Assembly: GCF_001424105.1 (NCBI RefSeq)
Contig: NZ_LMQH01000010.1
Location: 213,671-277,670, forward strand
DNA length: 64,000 nt
Direction: 5' to 3'
DNA from: Chryseobacterium sp. Leaf394
GTDB taxonomy: Bacteria; Bacteroidota; Bacteroidia; Flavobacteriales; Weeksellaceae
The notes under the pieces are model-generated. The model did not search any database, was not told the DNA's origin, and was given only the letters and a program-made list of their open reading frames with translations. Below are positions 34,338 to 43,248 of this stretch, in pieces. Position 1 is the stretch's first letter. The number at the start of each line of letters is the position of its first letter. The translations under genes and the position numbers were made by a program.

Positions 34338-36989
34338 ATGAAATTATATTTTAGTATAAGATATATTGCAAAACAGGGAGAAAATTTATTTGTTTCAATC
34401 AATTCCGATGATCAAGGGAAGCACGATCACCAGATGCAGACAACAGAATTTGGTGTCTGGAAAACGGAAGTTGATTTTTTTTCTAAAAACATCTCATACA
34501 AATATTGCGTAAAAGATGAACAGGGCAACGTTATTTCTGAAGAGGGAGTTAATCATGAGCTATCATTTCCGCACACGTACAAAGAGTTTGTGATCTCTGA
34601 TGTCTGGAACAAAAAAAACTTTCCGGAAAATTATCTTACCAACAAGATTCTTAAAAACAAGCTGACAGGTTTTAAACCTGAAAAAAACAGCATTCTAAAA
34701 AAACATACCCATCTTTTCAAAATTGCTGCACCAGTTTATCATCCTAACTGGAAGATAGCACTTTTCGGAAGTTCAGAATCACTTGGAAATTGGGATTACA
34801 ACAGGGCAGTCGTTTTTTCTCAAACCGATTTTGGCGTTTGGGAAGTTTCGGTAGAAATTTCAGAACATTATCCTGTAGAGTATAAATACTGCATTTTTGA
34901 CAGTGAGCAGAATAAAATCATCGATGTAGAATCTGGGGCTAACAGATTGGTTTACCCGAATTCAAACAAAGAGGTTCTGCACATCGTTTCGGATCATTAT
35001 TTTAAGTTTAAATCTTATCAGATGTACCATGACGCCGGTGTTGCGGTACCGGTTTTTTCACTGAGAACTGAAGACGGTTTCGGTGTAGGTGAATTCCCGG
35101 ACTTGAAAAAACTGGCTGACTGGAACAATGAAACAGGTTTAGGCATCATTCAGATATTACCAATCAACGATACGACGGCAAATTACACGTGGACAGATTC
35201 TTATCCTTACGCAGCGGTGTCAGTTTACGCTCTGCATCCACAATATCTTTCTTTGGAAAAACTTGATTATGCTCTGCCGAAGGATTTAGTTAAAGAATAC
35301 AGTGTTCAGAAAGAAGAATTGAATTCCCTAGAACTCATCGATTACGAAAAAATGATTTCCGGGAAATGGAAATTTATAAAAGCGGTTTTTGAGGAGCAGA
35401 AAGAAAAGATTTTTAAGGACAGAAATTTTAAAAAGTTCATAAAAGATAACGAAAGCTGGCTTGTACCTTATGCATCATTTTGTGTTTTAAGAGATAAATA
35501 CAAAACCCCGAATTTCGGAGAGTGGAAAACGCATAAAAAGTATATCGCAGGTAAAATTTCTCAGCTTTTTACGGCTAAAAATAAAGATTACGAGGCGGTT
35601 ATGCTTCATTCATGGGTGCAGTTTCAGCTTCATAAGCAGTTGAAAGATGCGGTTGATTACATGCACGGTCTGGGGATTTCCATTAAAGGAGATCTGCCGA
35701 TCGGAATTTACCGTTATTCCGTGGAAGCGTGGACAGAACCTGAATTATTCGGAATGGATTTTCAGGCAGGAGCACCGCCGGATCAGTTTACAGATTTAGG
35801 TCAAAACTGGGAATTTCCGACCTACAATTGGGAAGCGATGAAAAATGACGGCTACCAATGGTGGAAAAACAGATTCAAAGCTTTGGAGCAGTATTTTGAT
35901 GCGATGAGAATTGATCATATTCTTGGATTTTTCAGAATCTGGAGAATGCCGATTTCGGCAACGCAGGGGATTTTGGGGTATTTTTATCCTGCGGTTCCTG
36001 TAACTGAGGAAGAATTCAGAAATCTTCATCTGCCGTTTGATTTTGACCGTTACTGCAAACCTTATATTAACGATCATATCCTCTGGAAATATTTTGGTGA
36101 AAACCACACCAGAGCTTTGGAATATCTGAATCATAATCCTGATGGTACGTACACTTTTAAACCTGAATTTGATACTCAGAGAAAGCTGTCAGATCATTTT
36201 AAGAAGAAACCTAATGTAGATATCGGCGAGCAGTTAATTTCTCTGGCGGCAAATGTTCTTTTTTTAACGGAAGAAAAAGATCGAGAAACGGTTTACCATC
36301 CACGATTTAATGTATATAAAACAGAATCTTACCAGTATTTATCTGATTGGGAAAAACGGACGATCTACCATCTTTATAACGACTATTTCTTCAAAAGACA
36401 GGATGGTTTATGGTACGAAAAAGCGATGGAAAAACTTCCTGTAATCCTGAATGCTACAGAAATGCTGATCTGCGGTGAAGATCTCGGTCTTGTTCCGGAC
36501 TGTGTGCCTGTGGTGATGGATGAGCTGGCAATTGTGGCTTTAAAAGTGCAGAGAATGCCTTCCGAAAATGTACCTTTTTACAATCCCAAGCGTGCGGATT
36601 ACATGAATGTTGTAACAGCTTCTTCACACGACAGTTCTACTCTGAGACAGTGGTGGAAAGAGGATTCTGAACTTACACAGAAGTACTTCAATGAGCAGCT
36701 CAACCAATACGGAAAGGCTCCCGACAGCTTAGAACCCTACTTGGCTGAAATCATTATGAAGCAGCATCTTTACAATGATTCTATGCTGGCAATATTCCCG
36801 ATTCAGGAGTTTTTGGCAACGGAAGAATCACTTTCAAATCCGAAGATTGATAATGAAAGAATTAATAATCCAGCTGTTTTCCCGCACTACTGGAGATACA
36901 GAATGCATGTGGGTATTGAAGAACTCAATAAAGAAGAAAACTTCAATTCAAAGATTAAAAACTGGATTGAAGACAGTGGAAGATTATAA
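34338..36989 (+). CDS. malQ: 4-alpha-glucanotransferase with two N-terminal CBM20 domains
   Basis: An 883-residue GH77 enzyme. Two starch-binding (CBM20) modules occupy about 1-110 and 125-240 (SLGNWDYNRAVVFSQTDFGVWE is typical of the second). The GH77 barrel follows: SLRTEDGFGVGEFPDLKKLADW, SYPYAAVSVYALHPQYLS, KGDLPIGIYRYSVEAW, the nucleophile region AMRIDHILGFFRIW, ICGEDLGLVPDCVPVVMDEL and TASSHDSSTLRQWW. It disproportionates maltodextrins. The CBM20-GH77 architecture is that of plant DPE2-like enzymes and is common in Bacteroidota. No signal peptide. Terminators follow. Confidence 0.93.
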   Translation: MKLYFSIRYIAKQGENLFVSINSDDQGKHDHQMQTTEFGVWKTEVDFFSKNISYKYCVKDEQGNVISEEGVNHELSFPHTYKEFVISDVWNKKNFPENYLTNKILKNKLTGFKPEKNSILKKHTHLFKIAAPVYHPNWKIALFGSSESLGNWDYNRAVVFSQTDFGVWEVSVEISEHYPVEYKYCIFDSEQNKIIDVESGANRLVYPNSNKEVLHIVSDHYFKFKSYQMYHDAGVAVPVFSLRTEDGFGVGEFPDLKKLADWNNETGLGIIQILPINDTTANYTWTDSYPYAAVSVYALHPQYLSLEKLDYALPKDLVKEYSVQKEELNSLELIDYEKMISGKWKFIKAVFEEQKEKIFKDRNFKKFIKDNESWLVPYASFCVLRDKYKTPNFGEWKTHKKYIAGKISQLFTAKNKDYEAVMLHSWVQFQLHKQLKDAVDYMHGLGISIKGDLPIGIYRYSVEAWTEPELFGMDFQAGAPPDQFTDLGQNWEFPTYNWEAMKNDGYQWWKNRFKALEQYFDAMRIDHILGFFRIWRMPISATQGILGYFYPAVPVTEEEFRNLHLPFDFDRYCKPYINDHILWKYFGENHTRALEYLNHNPDGTYTFKPEFDTQRKLSDHFKKKPNVDIGEQLISLAANVLFLTEEKDRETVYHPRFNVYKTESYQYLSDWEKRTIYHLYNDYFFKRQDGLWYEKAMEKLPVILNATEMLICGEDLGLVPDCVPVVMDELAIVALKVQRMPSENVPFYNPKRADYMNVVTASSHDSSTLRQWWKEDSELTQKYFNEQLNQYGKAPDSLEPYLAEIIMKQHLYNDSMLAIFPIQEFLATEESLSNPKIDNERINNPAVFPHYWRYRMHVGIEELNKEENFNSKIKNWIEDSGRL

Positions 36990-36993
36990 ATTT

Positions 36994-37064
36994 AACAACT
37001 GATTATCAGTTGTTTAAATTTAAATTAAAAGAAGTTTTATCGAAAGATTTAACTTCTTTTTTTT
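36994..37064 (+). terminator. Tandem hairpins terminating malQ
   Basis: First hairpin AACAACTGA/TCAGTTGTT (36994-37014) starts a few bases after the stop. The second, AAAAGAAGTT (37027-37036) with AACTTCTTTT (37051-37060), runs into a T9 stretch and is the intrinsic terminator. Confidence 0.8.
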
Positions 37065-37127
37065 TCCTATATCCAAAAGATAGAATTGAGAGATTCAAAA
37101 CATTATAAACAATTAATGATTATAGAA

Positions 37128-38180
37128 ATGAAAAAAATACTTTTGGGATTTGCTTTGGGATTTGCGACTTTGTCGATGGCTCAGCAATATCCAAATTACG
37201 GATACGGAGATAATGGTTACTCTGACGGATATTACAGTGATGAAGACGATCAGAATTATTTCCCTGATGATTATTACTACAATTATCCGCAGGATTACTA
37301 TCCGCAGGATTATTATCAGAGCTATTACAACGATTACAGAAACTCAGTTACCAATATCAACTGGAATGTGTTTTTCAGACAGAACAGATTAACGAGATGG
37401 CAAATCGATCAGATTTTATATCTGAACAGCCTCTACAGTAATTTTGCAACATGGAATAATTTCTACAGTTACAATCCGGACAGATGGTATTACGACAGAT
37501 TCTACGCTTTGGAAAGAATTATGGGACCGAGAGTTTTTATGGTTTTCCAGAATAACTATTACAGAGGAAATGCGCCGATTGTTTATTTCCAGAATTACAG
37601 AAGAAGTTATTATGCGCCAAGATTCAGAGTGATGCCTCGATACCGAAATGTAAATATCAATATTTATAAAGTTAACAGAACAGAATTCAGAAGAACAGCA
37701 AATCCTACACTAAATGTAGTGAGAGGTTCGGGCTTCAGAAATAATTCCGAATCAGGTTTCAGAGGAAATGCAGGAAACAGCGGGACAAGAAATCCGAACG
37801 GTGGTTTCAGAGATAATAACAACCCGGGAACAAGACCTTCAAATGGAGGTTTCAGAGACAACAGCAATTCTCAACCTCGAAGCAATGGCGGTTTTAGAAA
37901 TGAAAGCAGTAAGCCGAGATCAGAGAACAGCCAGCCGAGAGGTGGTGGATTCAGAAATGAAAGCAGTCAGCCGAGAACTGAAAGCAGCACACCGAGAAGT
38001 GGAGGATTTAGAAATGAAACCCGTGCGCCAAGAAACGAGAGCAGTGCACCTAGATCAGGTGGAGGTTTTAGAAATGGAGGAGAATCGAAGCCACAGAGAA
38101 GTGAAAGCCCTTCTGGAAGAGGAAATTCCGGTGGTGGAGAAAGAAGTGGAGGGTTCAGAACCCGTTTAGCAGGAAATTAG
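37128..38180 (+). CDS. Exported protein with Tyr-rich head and GGFRN/RGG-like repeat tail
   Basis: A 350-residue protein. A signal peptide (MKKILLGFALGFATLSMAQ) is followed by a Tyr/Asp-rich stretch (repeats of YYPQDYY), a folded-looking middle with INWNVFFRQNRLTRWQIDQIL and ERIMGPRVFMVFQNNYYRG, and from ~200 a low-complexity tail with at least nine GGFRN/GGFRD units separated by Ser/Pro/Arg spacers. The start at 37128 is used because the longer frame (37086) lacks the clean signal peptide. The family is unknown to me; the tail may bind polymers or be a surface linker. A terminator follows. Confidence 0.8.
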   Translation: MKKILLGFALGFATLSMAQQYPNYGYGDNGYSDGYYSDEDDQNYFPDDYYYNYPQDYYPQDYYQSYYNDYRNSVTNINWNVFFRQNRLTRWQIDQILYLNSLYSNFATWNNFYSYNPDRWYYDRFYALERIMGPRVFMVFQNNYYRGNAPIVYFQNYRRSYYAPRFRVMPRYRNVNINIYKVNRTEFRRTANPTLNVVRGSGFRNNSESGFRGNAGNSGTRNPNGGFRDNNNPGTRPSNGGFRDNSNSQPRSNGGFRNESSKPRSENSQPRGGGFRNESSQPRTESSTPRSGGFRNETRAPRNESSAPRSGGGFRNGGESKPQRSESPSGRGNSGGGERSGGFRTRLAGN

Positions 38181-38207
38181 TTTTCATATATTATATTTGA
38201 GTGGTGT

Positions 38208-38240
38208 AGAGAGTAGGTTTTGTTGCCTACTCTCTTTTTA
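38208..38240 (+). terminator. Intrinsic terminator
   Basis: AGAGAGTAGG (38208-38217) pairs with CCTACTCTCT (38226-38235), followed by TTTTT. Confidence 0.88.
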
Positions 38241-38361
38241 TTTGTAATTATGGGTGAATTATTAATAATTAAATTTAACATTTTTTATGAAATTAATTTT
38301 TAACTTTTAAATAAAATCTATATCAAACCAATACAAAACAATTAATTAAACCTTTAATAAA

Positions 38362-38823
38362 ATGAAAAAATTAATATTATCAATCGCATTAGTAGGATTC
38401 GGAAGTTTGGCAATGGCTCAGCAAGCACCTACACCTGAACAGAGAGAAGCTAAAAGAGCTGAAATGCAGCAGAAGATGCAACAGAGAGAAAAGGATCATT
38501 TGGATAAAATGCAGAAAGATCTGAATTTATCTAAAGATCAGGTTGCCAAAGTTCAGGCACTCCATGACAAGAAAAGAGCAGAAAGAAAGGCTGATTTCGA
38601 TAAAAATAAAGATATGAGAATGGCGAAGATGAAGGAGATGAAAGACAAAAGAGCACAAATGGATAACGAAATGAAAAGCATTCTGAATCCTGAACAGTAC
38701 AAAAAATGGGAAGCCGACAGAAACGCAAAGATGGAACAGCGAAAAATGGCAATGAAAGACAGAAAAAAAGGCGACAGACCTCACCACAAGCCAATGAGAC
38801 CGGCAGTGGAGCCTACCAAATAG
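38362..38823 (+). CDS. Small periplasmic Spy/CpxP-like charged protein
   Basis: A 153-residue exported protein: signal peptide (1-20, ending AMAQQ), then an almost entirely helical, highly charged Met/Lys/Glu-rich body with two related stretches, DLNLSKDQVAKVQALHDKK and ILNPEQYKKWEADR, that resemble the paired LTxxQ-type segments of Spy/CpxP/ZraP proteins. The C-terminus is His/Pro/Lys-rich (KKGDRPHHKPMRP), possibly metal-binding. A periplasmic chaperone or metal sensor role is inferred from this likeness only. Its own terminator follows. Confidence 0.8.
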   Translation: MKKLILSIALVGFGSLAMAQQAPTPEQREAKRAEMQQKMQQREKDHLDKMQKDLNLSKDQVAKVQALHDKKRAERKADFDKNKDMRMAKMKEMKDKRAQMDNEMKSILNPEQYKKWEADRNAKMEQRKMAMKDRKKGDRPHHKPMRPAVEPTK

Positions 38824-38857
38824 TGAGTTCATAATTTGATTTTTTAATGTGTGGTTT

Positions 38858-38889
38858 GAGCGGAAAATTTATTTTCCGCTCTTTTTTTT
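38858..38889 (+). terminator. Intrinsic terminator
   Basis: GAGCGGAAAA (38858-38867) and TTTTCCGCTC (38872-38881) with a four-base loop, followed by a T8 run. Confidence 0.92.
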
Positions 38890-38990
38890 ACTCAAATCAG
38901 AAAGTCGGATGAAGGAAAATCTGAAGCCTAGTTTTTATCTAATCTAAAATTAAATTTCTTTCATCGTTTTACCAACCGCCTTATATTCCG

Positions 38991-38998
38991 TAAATTTG
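38991..38998 (+). promoter_or_regulatory. Candidate -7 promoter box of ferritin gene
   Basis: TAAATTTG matches TAnnTTTG, 17 bases before the ATG. A GTTTTA about 20 bases upstream is a weak -33 candidate. Confidence 0.5.
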
Positions 38999-39015
38999 AT
39001 GATAAATTAAAAATT

Positions 39016-39525
39016 ATGGTAAGCGAAAAAATTGCACAACTTATAAACGAACAAATAGCACACGAGCAATATGCTGCTCAATATTATCTTTCAATGTCTG
39101 CATGGTTTTCTGCAAGAGATCTTGACGGAATTGCCAATTACTTCAGAGTTCAGAGCAAAGAAGAACTGATGCACGCAGACAAAATGTTTGACTATTTAAA
39201 TGACGTAGGCGGAGAAATCATCATCGGCGAAATTGCAAAACCTCCTCACGAGTTTCTTAATGCAACAGATATCTTCGAAAAAGCTTTGGAGCACGAAAAA
39301 AAAGTAACAAGAAGTATTTTCAATATCGTGAAAAATGCCAATGACGAAGGAGATTTTGCTACAACATCTTTCCTTCAGTGGTTCATCAACGAGCAGGTAG
39401 AAGAGGAAGCAAGTGCTTCACAATATGTAACCAAAATCAAAATGGTTTGCGACAACCCTTCAGCTTTATACCTTTTTGACCAGGAGCTGGCAACAAGAAA
39501 ATTTGTTCCGGACACAAAAGCATAA
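39016..39525 (+). CDS. ftn: Ferritin
   Basis: A 169-residue bacterial non-heme ferritin. The di-iron ferroxidase ligands are visible: Glu in INEQIAHEQYAAQYYLSMS (about 17), the Glu/His pair in SKEELMHADKMF (about 50-53), Glu in ALEHEKKVT (about 94) and Gln in WFINEQVEEE (about 127-130). It oxidises and stores iron in a 24-mer shell. Single-gene unit with its own promoter candidate and terminator. Confidence 0.95.
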   Translation: MVSEKIAQLINEQIAHEQYAAQYYLSMSAWFSARDLDGIANYFRVQSKEELMHADKMFDYLNDVGGEIIIGEIAKPPHEFLNATDIFEKALEHEKKVTRSIFNIVKNANDEGDFATTSFLQWFINEQVEEEASASQYVTKIKMVCDNPSALYLFDQELATRKFVPDTKA

Positions 39526-39546
39526 GATTTTAAAATTAAATATTCT

Positions 39547-39577
39547 AAACCCTGAAAATTCATTTTTCGGGGTTTTT
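39547..39577 (+). terminator. Terminator after ferritin
   Basis: AAACCCTGAAAA (39547-39558) pairs with TTTTTCGGGGTTT (39563-39575), one wobble, followed by TTCTTTG. Confidence 0.82.
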
Positions 39578-39607
39578 CTTTGTCTGGATTTAACTTAAAA
39601 ATGATAT

Positions 39608-39621
39608 CCGTAAAAATACGG
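39608..39621. promoter_or_regulatory. Candidate operator CCGTA-AAAA-TACGG
   Basis: A perfect 5-4-5 inverted repeat, CCGTAAAAATACGG, about 46 bases upstream of CATTTTTG (39667-39674), a near match to TAnnTTTG. Short inverted repeats at this distance suit a LuxR/NarL-type dimer; such a regulator is encoded at the end of the operon that follows. Confidence 0.45.
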
Positions 39622-39693
39622 TAGTGAAATAGGGAAAATACTGTTTTTTAGTAACTGAATTTTCTTCATTTTTGTAGAAAACTAATTAACATT

Positions 39694-40182
39694 ATGGGAC
39701 AAGAATTTGACAGAAGAGAAAGAGGCGGCGCAAACAGCCTGAGTGCAGATTTTATTAAAGCCGCAGTAGAACAGTACAGAACCAATCAGCTGCAATGTAC
39801 AGCTGATAATCTGGGAGTAAAAGATGCTCATTCGATTTGGTTTGATCTGCCTAAGCTCAAAAAATTTATAGCTGATATAGAAAATTTGGCAGGAAGTTCA
39901 GATTCATCGGTTACGGATGCAGATCTGGGAATAAGAATGTATTACGCGGCGTATCCAGAGAATTGTGAGGATGCAGATATTAAAAAAGAATATCACAAAT
40001 GCCATACCCTCATTATGATTCCGACCAAAAAAGACAGTTCATCTGGGCAGACAATTCACAGAGATTTTAATCCATTAGAAAGCACTGACGACAGAAGACT
40101 TGCTTTGGCTACAGTGAATGCAATGGCTCAAAATCACGGCAGTCTTGCGCCTCCAGATAATTGTGATGGAGAATCATATTAA
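39694..40182 (+). CDS. Hypothetical cytoplasmic protein, first gene of the NarL-type two-component operon
   Basis: A 162-residue soluble protein without signal peptide or membrane helix. It starts MGQEFDRRERGGANSLSADF; Cys residues at NCED, KCHT and DNCDGESY could bind metal. I recognise no family. It is followed after 12 bases by a membrane protein and then a kinase/regulator pair, so it may be the target or an accessory of that system. Confidence 0.75.
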   Translation: MGQEFDRRERGGANSLSADFIKAAVEQYRTNQLQCTADNLGVKDAHSIWFDLPKLKKFIADIENLAGSSDSSVTDADLGIRMYYAAYPENCEDADIKKEYHKCHTLIMIPTKKDSSSGQTIHRDFNPLESTDDRRLALATVNAMAQNHGSLAPPDNCDGESY

Positions 40183-40194
40183 AATTAACAGTAC

Positions 40195-40863
40195 ATGGAA
40201 TTTTTTCGGCATATTTTAGATTATGTTTTTTACGGAAGCGAGGGCTTGGCAGCTTTGGTGGCATTACTGTATCTTCCAAGGTTGAAAAATACGTATTGGA
40301 AATATTTTGCCATATATCTTGTCTTTATCTTCCTCAGCGAGACCTTGGCAGAGCAAGATATATTTTCAAGAGACGGTAAAGTTCAGTTTTACAATTATCT
40401 TGTGATTCCTGCACAGTTCCTGTTTTTCTATTGGCTATATGCCGCAAAATTGTTTAAAAGGCCGAAACTTTTTTATACATTTTCAGTTTTATATATTCTT
40501 TCGTATATACCACATGAAATCCTGTTCAATTCAAAGAAGATTGTGTTTTCCCTCAATTATACTTTAGGCTCGCTGTTTTTGCTTTACCTCGTTATTCTTG
40601 AATATTACCGGCAGGTAAATTCATCAAATATCCTGAATTTCAGTGATAACCGATTCTTTTATATCAACTGGGGAGTGACTGTTTTTTATATAGGAACATT
40701 GCCTTTGTTTTCTTTCTGGAGCGTGTTTGCTCAGCTTAAAGATTTATTCAGTATTTACTATATTTACTTTCAGATTTCGGGTATTGTGATGTACACTTTA
40801 TTTGCGGTTTCATTTATTTTAGGAAAAGAAAATGCTGAGGTATGGAAAAAACAGAGCTCTTAA
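40195..40863 (+). CDS. Hypothetical membrane protein preceding sensor kinase
   Basis: A 222-residue protein with about six or seven membrane segments (for example ALVALLYLP near 18-26, YWKYFAIYLVFIFLSETLA near 34-52, VMYTLFAVSFILG near 198-210). The sensor kinase gene overlaps its 3' end by 22 bases. A split sensor, with this protein as the membrane input module and the short kinase as output, is inferred from the arrangement. Confidence 0.78.
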   Translation: MEFFRHILDYVFYGSEGLAALVALLYLPRLKNTYWKYFAIYLVFIFLSETLAEQDIFSRDGKVQFYNYLVIPAQFLFFYWLYAAKLFKRPKLFYTFSVLYILSYIPHEILFNSKKIVFSLNYTLGSLFLLYLVILEYYRQVNSSNILNFSDNRFFYINWGVTVFYIGTLPLFSFWSVFAQLKDLFSIYYIYFQISGIVMYTLFAVSFILGKENAEVWKKQSS

Positions 40864-41621
40864 TTACCGTTATACTTTTTAATTTTTTCTTTTTAGGATT
40901 TATTATTGCAATAATGGTCTACATTAGAAAATACAAGCAGAGAAAGAAGGAGTATCTCGCAGAAATTCAGATTAAAAATGAAATTCATCAGAAAGAACTT
41001 CTGGCTACCCAGCTTGAAATTCAGCAGTCTACCATGAGTCAGATCGGGCGTGAGCTGCATGACAATATCGGGCAGAAACTTACCCTTGTAAGTCTTTATA
41101 CCCAACAGCTTCTGCACGAGAATAAAGTCCCTGATGTGAACGAAAGGATTGAGCAGGTTTCAGAGATTGTAAACCAGTCGATTCATGAGCTCAGGAGTCT
41201 TTCCAAATCACTTACCGATAATAAAATCAGCCGCATCAAAATTACTGATCTGATTCGGGATGAGGTCAGTGTTGCCAATGCTGTGAAAAAATGCAAAGTT
41301 TCATTTGAGCATAATTTTGAGGATTCAGATTTGAATTTTGAACATAAAAGCGTCGTATTAAGAATTATTCAGGAGTTTATCCAAAACAGTATGAAGCATT
41401 CTGAATGCAAAAATGTTTTTATCAATCTAAAATCTGATGAAGAAACAGAGTGGGAGCTTTCTATTAAAGATGACGGAAAAGGCTTCGATACCGACGAGAT
41501 TAAATCCAATGGAATTGGACTCACCAATATGAAAAACCGTGCAAAAATCATTGGTGCTGATTTTACTTTGACAAGTGAAAAAAATATTGGAACTTCGCTT
41601 AAAATTGTTTTAAACAAATAA
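40842..41621 (+). CDS. Sensor histidine kinase, NarL/HisKA_3 type
   Basis: A 259-residue kinase with one N-terminal membrane helix (about 5-27), a short coiled-coil linker and no periplasmic sensing domain. The phosphoacceptor is in IGRELHDNIGQKLTLVS (His ~71); the HATPase domain has IQEFIQNSMKHSECKNV (N box), DDGKGFD and GIGLTNMKNRAKIIGA (G boxes). It pairs with the LuxR-type regulator two bases downstream. The minimal input region supports signal entry through the preceding membrane protein. Confidence 0.93.
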   Translation: MEKTELLITVILFNFFFLGFIIAIMVYIRKYKQRKKEYLAEIQIKNEIHQKELLATQLEIQQSTMSQIGRELHDNIGQKLTLVSLYTQQLLHENKVPDVNERIEQVSEIVNQSIHELRSLSKSLTDNKISRIKITDLIRDEVSVANAVKKCKVSFEHNFEDSDLNFEHKSVVLRIIQEFIQNSMKHSECKNVFINLKSDEETEWELSIKDDGKGFDTDEIKSNGIGLTNMKNRAKIIGADFTLTSEKNIGTSLKIVLNK

Positions 41622-41623
41622 CC

Positions 41624-42268
41624 ATGAAAAAAACAATTGTTCTTGTAGACGATCATACTCTGATCGCAAAAGCGCTGGAAGGAATTATCGATAATTTCGC
41701 AGATTTTGAAGTTATTTACTGTGCAGAAAACGGTCAGGATCTCATCGATAAATTTGCTGCCAACCGGAGAATTCCCGAGATCATCCTTCTTGACATCAGT
41801 ATGCCGGTCATGGATGGCTTTGAAACCGCACTTTGGCTTACCGAAAATCATCCCGAAATAAAGGTGATGGCACTAAGTATGCAGGATGACGACCAGAGTG
41901 TCATCAGAATGATTAAGAACGGAGCCAAAGGTTATCTTCTGAAAAACTCACATCCTAAAGATCTCGAAAATGCACTTTCAGAATTAGCGAAAGAAGGATT
42001 TTATTACCCTGACTGGGCTTCGAAAATTATATTTTCAAATGCTAAAGGTCAAACGAAAAGCATCAAAGGAACAAAAATTTCAGAGCGTGAAAAGGAATTT
42101 CTGAGTTATGCCGCTACAGAATTGAGTTACAAAGAAATTGCTATCGAAATGGGCTGCAGTCCGAGAACTGTTGAGAGTTACCGCGATGCACTCTGTGAAA
42201 AATTTGATCTGAAAACCCGCGTTGGCCTCGCCATATTTGCAATAAAAAACGGTTTTGCCGAAACATAA
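41624..42268 (+). CDS. LuxR/NarL-family response regulator
   Basis: A 214-residue response regulator. Receiver residues are VDDHTL (acidic pair), LLDISMP (phospho-Asp ~56), ALSMQ and the Lys in GYLLKN. The C-terminal HTH is ISEREKEFLSYAATELSYKEIAIEMGCSPRTVESYRDAL, standard LuxR type. Should be phosphorylated by the preceding kinase. Terminator immediately after the stop. Confidence 0.94.
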   Translation: MKKTIVLVDDHTLIAKALEGIIDNFADFEVIYCAENGQDLIDKFAANRRIPEIILLDISMPVMDGFETALWLTENHPEIKVMALSMQDDDQSVIRMIKNGAKGYLLKNSHPKDLENALSELAKEGFYYPDWASKIIFSNAKGQTKSIKGTKISEREKEFLSYAATELSYKEIAIEMGCSPRTVESYRDALCEKFDLKTRVGLAIFAIKNGFAET

Positions 42269-42300
42269 AAAAAGTTGCTCAAAGAAAGCAACTTTTTTTT
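42267..42300. terminator. Bidirectional terminator
   Basis: AAAAAAAGTTGCT (42267-42279) pairs perfectly with AGCAACTTTTTTT (42287-42299). Serves the response regulator (+) and the convergent secreted phosphodiesterase-like gene (-). Confidence 0.9.
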
Positions 42301-42302
42301 AT

Positions 42303-43130
42303 TTAAAAACTCAGTTCAGACAAAACCGGAAAGTGGTCTGACGGATACAGCAGATTTTCACGTCTGTCATTGATGTGACGGTGAGATTTAATTTTAAAAC
42401 CTTTTACAAAAATATAATCAATTCTGTCTTTGGGAACTTCATTGATATTAAAACCGGTAAACGTACCCTTCGGACCGTAATGTTTCTTTTCTGAATGGTA
42501 AAAAGTATCTTTCAGATTTTGAGATAATATTTTTACAGGCTCAGTATCTTCGGTTAAATTGAAATCTCCGGTCAAAACTAAAGGAAGATTTTTAGGATTT
42601 AAATCTTTTGCCTTTTTCAAAATCAATTCTGAAGATTTTACTCTCGCCAAATTTCCTACATGATCAAAATGAATGTTCATCGCCAGAAATTTTTTTTTAG
42701 ATTTTAAATCTTTAAATATGGCGTAAGTACAGATTCTGTTGAGTGCAGCATCCCAGCCTTTTGACGGTTTCTCCGGCGTTTCAGAAAGCCAGAAAGTTCC
42801 GGATTTTACAATCTGAAGTTTTTGCGTATCAAAAAATATAGCTGAAAATTCTCCTTTTTCCTTACCGTCATCGCGACCGACTCCTACAAAATCGTAGTTT
42901 TTTAAACCTGTTTTCATATCTTTCATCTGTTCAGGTAAGGCTTCCTGAACGCCCAGAACATCTGGGTGATAATATTCTAGAAGTGCCAGCGCTTCCTCTT
43001 TTCTTTTCGGCCACGCATTGTCCTGATCAGATTCAACATTCAGTCTGATATTAAATGACATTACTTTTAAATCCTGACAAAATGCCATTGAAAAGCTCAG
43101 AACGGAGAACAGTATTATTAATTTTTTCAT
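42303..43130 (-). CDS. Secreted endonuclease/exonuclease/phosphatase family protein
   Basis: A 275-residue exported protein: signal peptide (1-18, ending FCQ), then an EEP fold with MSFNIRLN (Asn ligand), GVQEALPEQ (metal Glu), NIHFDHVGNLARVKS (catalytic His region), LTGDFNLTEDTEP and DRIDYIFV ... SDHFPVLSEL (Asp/His pair). The family covers nucleases, sphingomyelinases and inositol phosphatases; substrate unresolved. A CAAAAATA on the plus strand at 43146-43153 reads as TATTTTTG on the coding strand, a good -7 box. Confidence 0.9.
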   Translation of the reverse strand: MKKLIILFSVLSFSMAFCQDLKVMSFNIRLNVESDQDNAWPKRKEEALALLEYYHPDVLGVQEALPEQMKDMKTGLKNYDFVGVGRDDGKEKGEFSAIFFDTQKLQIVKSGTFWLSETPEKPSKGWDAALNRICTYAIFKDLKSKKKFLAMNIHFDHVGNLARVKSSELILKKAKDLNPKNLPLVLTGDFNLTEDTEPVKILSQNLKDTFYHSEKKHYGPKGTFTGFNINEVPKDRIDYIFVKGFKIKSHRHINDRRENLLYPSDHFPVLSELSF

Positions 43131-43248
43131 ATTTTAAATTTAAAACAAAAATAAAACTTAGCATCGAAATCTGACTTTTAAAATATATTATTTAAAAATT
43201 AAATCATCCTTCATCCTTTTGGATTAAAGGCCTTTTGCAATGTGTAAA

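Noticed and set aside
37768-38169. 133-codon frame in the repeat tail of the GGFRN protein
   Set aside because: Produced by the repeat composition in an alternative frame; no start context and no match to any family.
38527-38832. 101-codon frame opposite the Spy-like gene
   Set aside because: It mirrors the Lys/Glu/Met-rich coding bias of the real gene and is Phe/Leu/Ser low-complexity.
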